Position numbers and translations under genes: made by a program. A stretch of 6,163 nucleotides of DNA, taken from NCBI GenBank assembly GCA_016649475.1, contig JAENXP010000161.1:1-6163 (forward strand), in the 5' to 3' direction. Source of the stretch: Burkholderiales bacterium (GTDB lineage Bacteria; Pseudomonadota; Gammaproteobacteria; Burkholderiales; SG8-39). Below are positions 1 to 6,163 of the stretch, piece by piece (the first letter of the stretch is position 1; each line of letters begins with the position of its first letter). The notes beneath the pieces were generated by a model. The model ran no database searches. It saw only the letters and a list, made by a program, of their open reading frames with translations, and was not told the DNA's origin.

Positions 1-22
1 GGACGTGCTGCTCAGCTTTTAG
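1..22 (+). CDS. dsrF: C-terminal end of DsrF (TusC family), partial
   Basis: Only the last six codons and the stop are present. Reading from base 2 gives DVLLSF followed by TAG at 20-22. TusC/DsrF proteins end in a similar way (E. coli TusC ends, as I recall, in DVILRF), and dsrF lies directly upstream of dsrH in sulfur oxidisers. The call therefore rests on six residues plus gene order. DsrF is a subunit of the cytoplasmic DsrEFH hexamer that relays sulfur to DsrC. The gap to dsrH is 29 bases, which fits co-transcription. Confidence 0.7.
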
Positions 23-51
23 CGGAACAGACGGAAGAACAGAGGAAAATC

Positions 52-351
52 ATGCTGCATATCGTCAACAAGTCGCCGCTGGAGCGCAACACGCTCGATA
101 GCTGTCTTGCCGCCGCGCAGCCGGGCGCTGCGCTGCTGCTGATCGAGGACGGCGTGTATGCCGCGACGCGCGGCAACCGGGCGGAGGGAAAGCTGCGGGC
201 TGCGGCAGAGCGCCTCGATATCTACGTCCTCGCCCCGGATCTGGAGGCGCGCGGCATGGGGCAATCGCTCTCCGAGGGTATCAAGACGACCGATTACGCC
301 GGTTTTGTCGATCTGGTGACGAAACACAAGAATTGCCAATCCTGGCTTTAG
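52..351 (+). CDS. dsrH: DsrH, TusB-family sulfur-relay subunit
   Basis: This is a 99-residue protein, the usual size for TusB/DsrH. It starts MLHIVNKSP, matching the MLHxxxxSP opening of the family, followed by a hydrophobic strand and an IEDGVYAA segment comparable to the LQDGV segment of TusB. The end (DYAGFVDLVTKH, then a Trp near the terminus) is also typical. Cys18 sits where the conserved DsrH cysteine (Cys20 in Allochromatium vinosum) is expected, so it is probably the sulfur-binding residue. A second cysteine, Cys95, lies near the C-terminus. By family knowledge, DsrH forms a cytoplasmic DsrE2F2H2 hexamer that takes persulfide sulfur from TusA-like carriers and hands it to DsrC. The ATG is preceded by AGAGGA at 41-46. 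dsrF lies just upstream and dsrC downstream, as expected. DsrEFH is a marker of the oxidative pathway. Confidence 0.93.
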   Translation: MLHIVNKSPLERNTLDSCLAAAQPGAALLLIEDGVYAATRGNRAEGKLRAAAERLDIYVLAPDLEARGMGQSLSEGIKTTDYAGFVDLVTKHKNCQSWL

Positions 352-358
352 TTTTGGT

Positions 359-395
359 CCGGGCGGCTGTGGCGGCAAGTTTGCTGCGCCTCCGG
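359..395 (+). promoter_or_regulatory. Possible stem-loop in the dsrH-dsrC gap
   Basis: GGCG (371-374) can pair with CGCC (387-390) and GCA (375-377) with TGC (382-384), leaving a four-base AGTT loop and a TG bulge. An outer CCGG (359-362) can pair with CCGG (392-395) across an internal loop. No T-run follows, so this is not a classical terminator. It could help set dsrC mRNA abundance or stability, since DsrC is needed in large amounts, but it is short, imperfect and in GC-rich DNA, so chance is quite possible. Confidence 0.35.
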
Positions 396-407
396 TTTTG
401 GGAAAAT

Positions 408-422
408 GGGGGGATCCTCCCC
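408..422 (+). promoter_or_regulatory. Small G/C hairpin upstream of dsrC
   Basis: GGGG (408-411) can pair with CCCC (419-422) around a seven-base loop containing the end of a GGATCC palindrome. It lies about 35 bases before the dsrC start and does not cover the ribosome binding site. No -35/-10 boxes are recognisable in this 105-base gap. The stem is only four base pairs, so evidence for a function is weak. Confidence 0.25.
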
Positions 423-443
423 TCGCATGGTTGCGGACACTAA

Positions 444-450
444 GAGAGGA
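444..450 (+). promoter_or_regulatory. Ribosome binding site deciding the dsrC start
   Basis: GAGAGGA lies six bases before the ATG at 457. It supports that start over the in-frame ATG at 406, which would add 17 residues (beginning MGGSSP) not expected in DsrC proteins. Confidence 0.8.
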
Positions 451-456
451 GCGCAT

Positions 457-792
457 ATGTCGTCTATCGAAGTAAACGGAAAATCCTACGAGACCGACGA
501 GGAAGGCTATCTGGTCAACCTCGCCGAATGGGACGAGGATATCGGCAAGGTTCTCGCCCAGGGCGAGAACATCGATATGACGCCCAGTCATTGGGAGGTC
601 GTCAATTTCCTGCGCGATTACTACAACGAGTTCCAGATCGCCCCTGCAGTGCGGGTGCTCACCAAGGCGATCGGCAAGAAGCTCGGGCCGGACAAAGGCA
701 ACAGTCAGTACCTGTATGAGCTGTTTCCCTATGGCCCGGCGAAGCAGGCGTGCAAGATCGCCGGCCTGCCCAAGCCGACCGGCTGCATCTGA
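457..792 (+). CDS. dsrC: DsrC, sulfur-carrier / trisulfide-forming protein
   Basis: This is a 111-residue cytoplasmic protein of the DsrC/TusE family. The start at 457 is chosen for its ribosome binding site and because MSSIEVNGKSYETDEEGYL is the expected N-terminus. The flexible C-terminal arm is intact: Cys99 and the penultimate Cys110 are 11 positions apart in the CKIAGLPKPTGC motif, as required for sulfur binding and trisulfide formation. Presence of both cysteines makes it a true DsrC rather than TusE or a one-cysteine DsrC-like protein. By family knowledge it accepts sulfur from DsrEFH, presents it to DsrAB, and is the redox partner of DsrK in the DsrMKJOP complex. It lies between dsrH and dsrM, the standard position in sulfur oxidisers. 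The gaps on both sides (105 and 89 bases) are the longest in the window, which would allow separate tuning of dsrC expression. Confidence 0.97.
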   Translation: MSSIEVNGKSYETDEEGYLVNLAEWDEDIGKVLAQGENIDMTPSHWEVVNFLRDYYNEFQIAPAVRVLTKAIGKKLGPDKGNSQYLYELFPYGPAKQACKIAGLPKPTGCI

Positions 793-826
793 GACAGAGG
801 CGCAGAAGAAGCAGAGGTTTTCGAAA

Positions 827-874
827 ATGAAGGCTTACTCCTTCGTTTCCTCCGCGCCGCCCGGGCCGAGATGA
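827..874 (+). CDS. Possible 15-codon leader peptide before dsrM
   Basis: An ATG at 827 opens a 15-residue frame (MKAYSFVSSAPPGPR) ending in TGA at 872-874. AGAGG at 813-817 lies nine bases upstream, a better ribosome binding site than the one visible for dsrM itself. Its stop overlaps the ATG at 871 (ATGA), starting the chain that leads into dsrM. The peptide contains Pro-Pro-Gly, a tripeptide known to slow ribosomes unless EF-P helps. I do not recognise the peptide. It could be a translated leader that couples dsrM translation to upstream ribosomes, or a chance short frame. Confidence 0.3.
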   Translation: MKAYSFVSSAPPGPR

Positions 875-885
875 GCATCCGATGA
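871..885 (+). other. Four-codon mini-frame overlapping the dsrM start
   Basis: ATG AGC ATC CGA TGA encodes MSIR. Its start overlaps the stop of the 15-codon frame upstream, and its stop overlaps the dsrM ATG at 882, both as ATGA. Such overlaps are typical of translational re-initiation. With only a weak GAG (873-875) before dsrM, coupling through this frame is a plausible way for ribosomes to reach dsrM. The frame is too short to be tested by sequence alone. Confidence 0.3.
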
Positions 886-1619
886 CGACGGCGACCATTG
901 TATTCGCGCTGTTGTTGTACGCGGCCGCGCTGTTGGGCGCGGCCGGGCTCGCGTGGCGTATCCGCGACTATGCGCGCACGCCCGCACCGCTCAAAATCCC
1001 CACGACCCCGGCGCCGACGACCACCGGCGGCGTGGTGCTGCGCATGCTGCGCGAGGTGACGCTGTTCGAAAGCCTGTTCAAGGCCAATCTCTGGATCTGG
1101 CTGTTCGGCTGGATGTTCCACGTCTCGCTGGCGCTGGTGCTCGCGAGCCATTTGCGCTATTTCACCGAACCGGTGTGGTTCTGGGTGGTGTGGATCCAGC
1201 CTTTCGGCCTTTACGCCGGACTGGCCTTGGCCGCAGGACTGGCGGGACTGTGGGCGCGGCGCTTCCTGGTGGAACGCATCCGCTACATCTCGACCCCGTC
1301 GGATCACCTGATGCTGGCGCTGCTCCTCGGAATCGCGCTGTCGGGCCTGTCGATGAAGTTTCTCGCCCACACCGACATCATCGCGGTGAAGGCCTTCGCG
1401 CTGGGTCTGATATTTTTCGACTGGCAGCCCTTGCCCGCGCATCCGGGCTTGTATGTGCACCTGTTTTTGGTCGCGCTGTTGATTGGGATTTTTCCCTACT
1501 CCAAGCTGCTGCACGCACCGGGCGTGTTCTTCAGTCCCGGACGCAACCAGGCAGATAACCCGCGCGAGCGGCGCCACCTTGCCGACTGGGCGGCTAAACT
1601 GGAAAAGGCAAAAGTCTGA
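882..1619 (+). CDS. dsrM: DsrM, haem b membrane subunit of DsrMKJOP
   Basis: This is a 245-residue integral membrane protein of the NarI-like family. Hydrophobic segments lie at about 3-25, 68-90, 97-121, 143-162 and 186-208, giving five helices as expected. His80 and His90 (10 apart, second helix) and His193 and His211 (18 apart, fifth helix) have the same spacings as the haem ligands of NarI (56/66 and 187/205), so both b-haem sites appear intact. A Pro/Thr-rich stretch at about 34-48 links the first two helices. By family knowledge DsrM exchanges electrons with the quinone pool and with DsrK. Only weak ribosome-binding sequence precedes the ATG, and the start is overlapped by a mini-frame. 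No alternative in-frame start is found back to the stop at 828-830. dsrK begins one base after the dsrM stop, indicating tight coupling of the two partner subunits. Confidence 0.94.
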   Translation: MTTATIVFALLLYAAALLGAAGLAWRIRDYARTPAPLKIPTTPAPTTTGGVVLRMLREVTLFESLFKANLWIWLFGWMFHVSLALVLASHLRYFTEPVWFWVVWIQPFGLYAGLALAAGLAGLWARRFLVERIRYISTPSDHLMLALLLGIALSGLSMKFLAHTDIIAVKAFALGLIFFDWQPLPAHPGLYVHLFLVALLIGIFPYSKLLHAPGVFFSPGRNQADNPRERRHLADWAAKLEKAKV

Positions 1620-1620
1620 C

Positions 1621-3114
<1,494 letters not shown>

Positions 3115-3123
3115 TGCACCTGC

Positions 3124-3130
3124 GAGGAGA
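3124..3130 (+). promoter_or_regulatory. Ribosome binding site for dsrL (GTG start)
   Basis: GAGGAGA lies six bases before GTG 3137. It supports the GTG as the true start, and the second dsrL-type gene begins with GTG at the matching point. Confidence 0.8.
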
Positions 3131-3136
3131 CGAAAA

Positions 3137-5080
3137 GTGTCGACCACACCTGAGCAACTCAGCACCGATCTAAGTTTCCGCCGCTATAACGAAGGCGAGG
3201 AAAAATGGAAGCGCTGGCAGGACAAGATTTTCGAGGGCGACCATTCCTACAAATGCCCGACCTATATCCAGGCGGTGCCGCCTTGCCAGGGTAGCTGCCC
3301 TTCGGGCGAGGACATACGCGGCTGGCTCAACATCGTGCGCGGCATCGAGAAGCCGCCGGCGGGTGTGCCGTGGCAGGAATACGCGTTCCGCCGCATGACC
3401 GACGCAAATCCCTTCCCCTCGGTCATGGGCAGGGTGTGCCCGGCGCCGTGCGAGTCCGGTTGCAACCGCAATCAGGTCGAGGATTTCGTCGGCATCAATT
3501 CGATCGAACACTTTATCGGCGAGTGGGCGTTAGAGCACGGCCTGGCCTTTCCCAAGCCCGAGCGCGAGACCGGGAAGAAGGTGGCGATCATCGGCGGCGG
3601 GCCGGCGGGGCTGGCCTGCGCCTATCAGCTGCGGCGCAAGGGCCACGCCTGCACCATCTTCGACTCCAACGAACACCTAGGCGGCATGATGCGTTACGGC
3701 ATTCCCGGCTATCGTACGCCGCGCGACGTGCTCGATGGCGAAATCAAGCGCATCATCGACATGGGAGTGGAGGTTCGCCTCAATACCCAGGTGGGCAAGG
3801 ACGTCAGTCTTGAAGACCTGCGGCGCGACTTCGACGCGGTGTTCGTAGGCCTCGGGGCGCAGTCCGGCAGTCCCCTGCCCATACCCGGCGCCGAAGCCTC
3901 GAACTGCATCGACGGCACCACTTTCCTGCGTGCCTTCAACGACGGGCGGCTCAAACATGTAGGCAAGCGGGTGGTGGTGGTGGGCGGGGGAGACACCGCC
4001 ATGGACGTCGCCGCAGTGGCGCGCCGGCTCGGCCACATCACGCGCGATCCGGAGGAATCGGCGCAGAAGGATCCGGTCCTCGGCCAGATGGAACAGGACG
4101 TGGCCACGGCGGCGCAGCAGGAGGGTGCGGACGTGCTCATCGCCTACCGCCGCACGGTGGCGGAAATGCCGGCCACCAAACACGAAGTCGAGGCCGTTAC
4201 GCGCGAAGGCGTGCGCATCATGACCTGCGTAGCGCCGGTGTCGGCGGTTCTGGGCGCGGACGGACGCGCGGTGGCGCTGCGCGTGATCAAGGTCGATTGG
4301 GTCAACAAGAAAATGGTGCCGCAGGCCGGGTCGGAATTCGACATCCCCTGCGATGTGATCGTCTCCGCTCTCGGCCAGACGGTGGACTTCACCGGTCTGG
4401 AGGAGTTCAAGAACAATCGCGGACTGGTGAGCGCGGACAAGAACTACCAGGTCGCCAACAAGCCCGGCGTGTTCACCGGCGGCGATATCGTGCGGCCGCA
4501 TCTTTTGACCACCGCCATCGGCCACGCCTGGATCGCAGCCGAAGGCATCGACCGCCATCTCAGGGGCGAAGAACTGGAAAAGCGGCCGAAGATCGACGTG
4601 CACTACTTCGACCTCGAGCGCAAGATGATCGAAAAAGGTCTCAAACTCGAGGAAACGCATGAGCCTTTGCGCGGCACCGACGCTTCGAGCGTCGCGGTGC
4701 ACAATTATGAAAACCGCTCCGACAGGTACGTGGTCACGCACGAGGAGCTTTTCCTCGGGCATTTTCTGCATACACCGCGCAATGTGCGCGAGATCGTACA
4801 TCTCGATGAGAAAAGCGCGGTAGGAAACTTCGAGGAGCGCATCGTGGCGCTGACCGAAGCGCAGGCGCAGGCCGAGGCCACGCGCTGCATGAGTTGCGGG
4901 CAGTGCTTCGAGTGCGACAACTGCATCGTCTACTGCCCGCAAACGGCGGTAAAGAAAGTGCCCAAGGCGCAGGCGACCACCGGCCGTTATGTATATACGG
5001 AATACGACCGCTGCATCGGCTGCCATATCTGCATGGACGTGTGTCCCACCGGTTACATCAAGATGGGGCTGGAGGTGTAG
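3137..5080 (+). CDS. dsrL: DsrL, NAD(P)H:acceptor oxidoreductase with C-terminal ferredoxin domain
   Basis: This is a 647-residue flavoprotein of the glutamate synthase small-subunit (GltD) type. The N-terminal part has Cys40/50/54 and Cys101/105/109, set as in GltD-like proteins that hold two [4Fe-4S] clusters. An FAD-binding GGGPAG is at 153-158, followed by an LGGMMRYGIP motif (181-190). The NAD(P)H-binding GGGDTA is at 283-288. A second FAD contact, GVFTGGDIV, lies in the C-terminal part of the reductase. The C-terminal domain has Cys584/587/590/593/596/600 and Cys626/629/632/636, a ferredoxin-like unit for two [4Fe-4S] clusters, as in oxidative-type DsrL. By family knowledge DsrL associates with DsrAB and moves electrons from sulfur oxidation to NAD(P)+ in the cytoplasm. 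It sits in the usual place after dsrK, but dsrJ does not follow; a second dsrL-type gene does. The start is a GTG with a strong ribosome binding site. Confidence 0.96.
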   Translation: MSTTPEQLSTDLSFRRYNEGEEKWKRWQDKIFEGDHSYKCPTYIQAVPPCQGSCPSGEDIRGWLNIVRGIEKPPAGVPWQEYAFRRMTDANPFPSVMGRVCPAPCESGCNRNQVEDFVGINSIEHFIGEWALEHGLAFPKPERETGKKVAIIGGGPAGLACAYQLRRKGHACTIFDSNEHLGGMMRYGIPGYRTPRDVLDGEIKRIIDMGVEVRLNTQVGKDVSLEDLRRDFDAVFVGLGAQSGSPLPIPGAEASNCIDGTTFLRAFNDGRLKHVGKRVVVVGGGDTAMDVAAVARRLGHITRDPEESAQKDPVLGQMEQDVATAAQQEGADVLIAYRRTVAEMPATKHEVEAVTREGVRIMTCVAPVSAVLGADGRAVALRVIKVDWVNKKMVPQAGSEFDIPCDVIVSALGQTVDFTGLEEFKNNRGLVSADKNYQVANKPGVFTGGDIVRPHLLTTAIGHAWIAAEGIDRHLRGEELEKRPKIDVHYFDLERKMIEKGLKLEETHEPLRGTDASSVAVHNYENRSDRYVVTHEELFLGHFLHTPRNVREIVHLDEKSAVGNFEERIVALTEAQAQAEATRCMSCGQCFECDNCIVYCPQTAVKKVPKAQATTGRYVYTEYDRCIGCHICMDVCPTGYIKMGLEV

Positions 5081-5096
5081 CTGCGCCGCCGCGCGC

Positions 5097-5118
5097 ACCG
5101 GCCCGCGAACGGGCCGGT
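5097..5118 (+). other. Perfect GC-rich stem-loop between the two dsrL genes
   Basis: ACCGGCCCG (5097-5105) and CGGGCCGGT (5110-5118) form a perfect 9-bp stem around a four-base CGAA loop. It starts 17 bases after the dsrL stop. No T-run follows, so it is not a standard intrinsic terminator; partial termination, protection of the upstream mRNA from 3' decay, or a processing site are all possible. The downstream gene has its own ribosome binding site. Confidence 0.6.
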
Positions 5119-5141
5119 CTGAACCCGATTAACCCAAGATC

Positions 5142-5147
5142 AAGGAG
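5142..5147 (+). promoter_or_regulatory. Ribosome binding site for the second dsrL-type gene
   Basis: AAGGAG lies eight bases before GTG 5156 and fixes that start. The gene therefore looks expressed rather than decayed. Confidence 0.75.
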
Positions 5148-5155
5148 CATCATCA

Positions 5156-6163
5156 GTGTCGAGCACCACCGAACAAACCGGCGCCAAAGTCACTTTTCGC
5201 CGATACAAAGACGGCGACGAGAAATGGAAGCGCTGGCAGGAACAAATTTTCGACGCTGACCACTCGCACAAGTGCCCGACCTACATCCAGGCGACGCCGC
5301 CCTGCCAGGGCAGTTGCCCGGCGGGCGAGGACATCCGCGGCTACCTGAACATCGTGCGCGGCATCGAAAAGCCGCCGGCCGGACTGAGCTGGCAGGAGTA
5401 TGCGTTTCGCCGTCTCGCCGGCGCCAACCCGTTCCCGTCGGTGATGGGGCGGGTGTGCCCGGCGCCGTGCGAATCGGGATGCAACCGCAACGAGGTCGAG
5501 GATTTCGTCGGCATCAACTCGGTGGAGCACTTCCTCGGCGACACGGCGATCGCCAAGAATTTCGGCTATGAAAAGCCGGCGGTGACGAGCGGCAGGAAAG
5601 TTGCGGTGATCGGCGGCGGGCCGGCGGGCCTGTCCTGCGCCTATCAGCTTGCGCGCAAGGGCCACGAGGTCACCATTTTCGACGAACATGCGGAACTGGG
5701 CGGCATGATGCGCTACGGCATCCCGGGTTTCCGCACACCGCGTACGATTCTCGACGCCGAAATCCAGCGCATTCTCGACCTCGGCATCGAGACGCGGCTT
5801 TCCTGCCGCATCGGCACCGATGTCACCATGGACGCGATCCGCGCCGAGTTCGACGCGGTGTTCCTGGGCCTCGGTGCGCAGTCGGGACGACCGCTGCCCT
5901 GCGCCGGCAGCGAGGCGCCGAACGTGGTCACGGCCACTGCGTTTCTGCAGGCGTTCAATGACGGGCGCATGCGCCACGTCGGCAAGCGCGTCGTTGTCGT
6001 CGGCGGCGGCGACACTTCGATCGACGTCGTCACCGTCGCGCGCCGCCTGGGCCACATCGTCCACTCGCACGAGGCGGACCGCCCCGAACGCGCCATCGCC
6101 AGCTACACCGCGCATGACGTCGCCGAGGTCTCGGCACGGCAGGGCGCGCAGGTGGTGCTCACC
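5156..6163 (+). CDS. dsrL: Second DsrL-type oxidoreductase, 3' end beyond the window
   Basis: The first 336 codons are present with no stop or frameshift; the rest lies outside the window. The GTG start mirrors that of the upstream dsrL. The product aligns with upstream DsrL without gaps: about 210 of the first 300 residues match by hand count. Cys40/50/54, Cys101/105/109, GGGPAG at 153-158, LGGMMRYGIP at 181-190 and GGGDTS at 283-288 are all kept, so iron-sulfur, FAD and NAD(P)H binding are probably intact. Residues 129-148 differ strongly, and beyond residue 300 only about 8 of 36 match. It has extra cysteines at about 216 and 249 that the first copy lacks. Whether it has a C-terminal ferredoxin domain cannot be seen. 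It could be a second DsrL, or a paralogue with a different electron partner or nucleotide preference. The exact DsrL subtype is not assigned here. Confidence 0.88.
   Translation, partial: MSSTTEQTGAKVTFRRYKDGDEKWKRWQEQIFDADHSHKCPTYIQATPPCQGSCPAGEDIRGYLNIVRGIEKPPAGLSWQEYAFRRLAGANPFPSVMGRVCPAPCESGCNRNEVEDFVGINSVEHFLGDTAIAKNFGYEKPAVTSGRKVAVIGGGPAGLSCAYQLARKGHEVTIFDEHAELGGMMRYGIPGFRTPRTILDAEIQRILDLGIETRLSCRIGTDVTMDAIRAEFDAVFLGLGAQSGRPLPCAGSEAPNVVTATAFLQAFNDGRMRHVGKRVVVVGGGDTSIDVVTVARRLGHIVHSHEADRPERAIASYTAHDVAEVSARQGAQVVLT

Larger units (their letters stand above)
3137..6163 (+). repeat. Diverged tandem duplication of dsrL
   Basis: Positions 3137-4144 and 5156-6163 are homologous at a constant offset of 2019 bases. 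Several identical blocks of about 20 bases occur, for example around 3435 and 5454, and around 3479 and 5498. Differences are spread along the genes and change many residues, so the duplication is old rather than recent, or the second copy came from a related lineage. Confidence 0.85.

Noticed and set aside
406..456. Longer dsrC with an ATG at 406
   Set aside because: No properly spaced ribosome binding site precedes it, the extra 17 residues are not DsrC-like, and the ATG at 457 has GAGAGGA six bases upstream.
1483..1620. Longer dsrK starting inside dsrM
   Set aside because: The added residues overlap the dsrM coding region in another frame and do not resemble DsrK; ATG 1621 directly after the dsrM stop is the natural start.
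3677..5098. 473-codon open frame on the minus strand opposite dsrL
   Set aside because: It is a shadow of dsrL in GC-rich DNA; the product is rich in His/Arg/Ala with no recognisable domain. The same applies to minus-strand frames at 2212-3165 and 5153-6115 and plus-strand frames inside dsrM, dsrK and dsrL.
5097..5118. Intrinsic terminator after dsrL
   Set aside because: The stem is strong but no T-run follows, and a homologous gene with a good ribosome binding site starts 37 bases later; kept as a stem-loop of unknown role.
3137..6163. Recent duplication or mobile element origin of the second dsrL
   Set aside because: No transposase, inverted repeats or target-site duplications are seen, and about 30% protein divergence argues against a recent event.

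Overview
The window is a GC-rich segment (about 60% by eye) of a proteobacterial dsr (dissimilatory sulfur metabolism) operon, all on the + strand. The order is dsrF(end)-dsrH-dsrC-dsrM-dsrK-dsrL-dsrL-like(partial). The dsrEFH genes and dsrL together mark the oxidative (reverse) form of the pathway, so the source is most likely a sulfur-oxidising beta- or gammaproteobacterium. A chemolithotrophic betaproteobacterium is my guess; the sequence does not fix the genus.

Layout: positions 1-22 carry the last six codons of dsrF. dsrH (52-351) follows. A 105-base gap with two possible hairpins leads to dsrC (457-792), which has a good ribosome binding site. A further 89-base gap holds two very short reading frames joined to each other and to dsrM by ATGA overlaps. 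dsrM (882-1619) and dsrK (1621-3114) are one base apart. dsrL (3137-5080) starts with GTG behind a strong ribosome binding site. A 75-base gap with a perfect 9-bp GC-rich stem-loop separates it from a second dsrL-type gene (5156 to the window end), also starting with GTG.

How the genes work together (family knowledge): DsrEFH relays persulfide sulfur to DsrC. DsrC carries sulfur on its two C-terminal cysteines and is the partner of the reverse sulfite reductase DsrAB and of the membrane complex DsrMKJOP. DsrM (haem b membrane subunit) and DsrK (HdrD-like iron-sulfur subunit) are part of that complex. DsrL passes electrons from DsrAB to NAD(P)+.

The main unusual feature is the tandem pair of dsrL genes. 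Over the first 300 residues the products align without gaps at about 70% identity (my hand count), with all N-terminal cysteines and both nucleotide-binding glycine motifs kept. Identity then falls sharply at about residue 301. No mobile element, tRNA, rRNA or CRISPR array was seen, and no stretch over 300 bases lacks a gene. No wholly new system is evident; this is a known pathway with an unusual gene duplication and some candidate RNA-level control.
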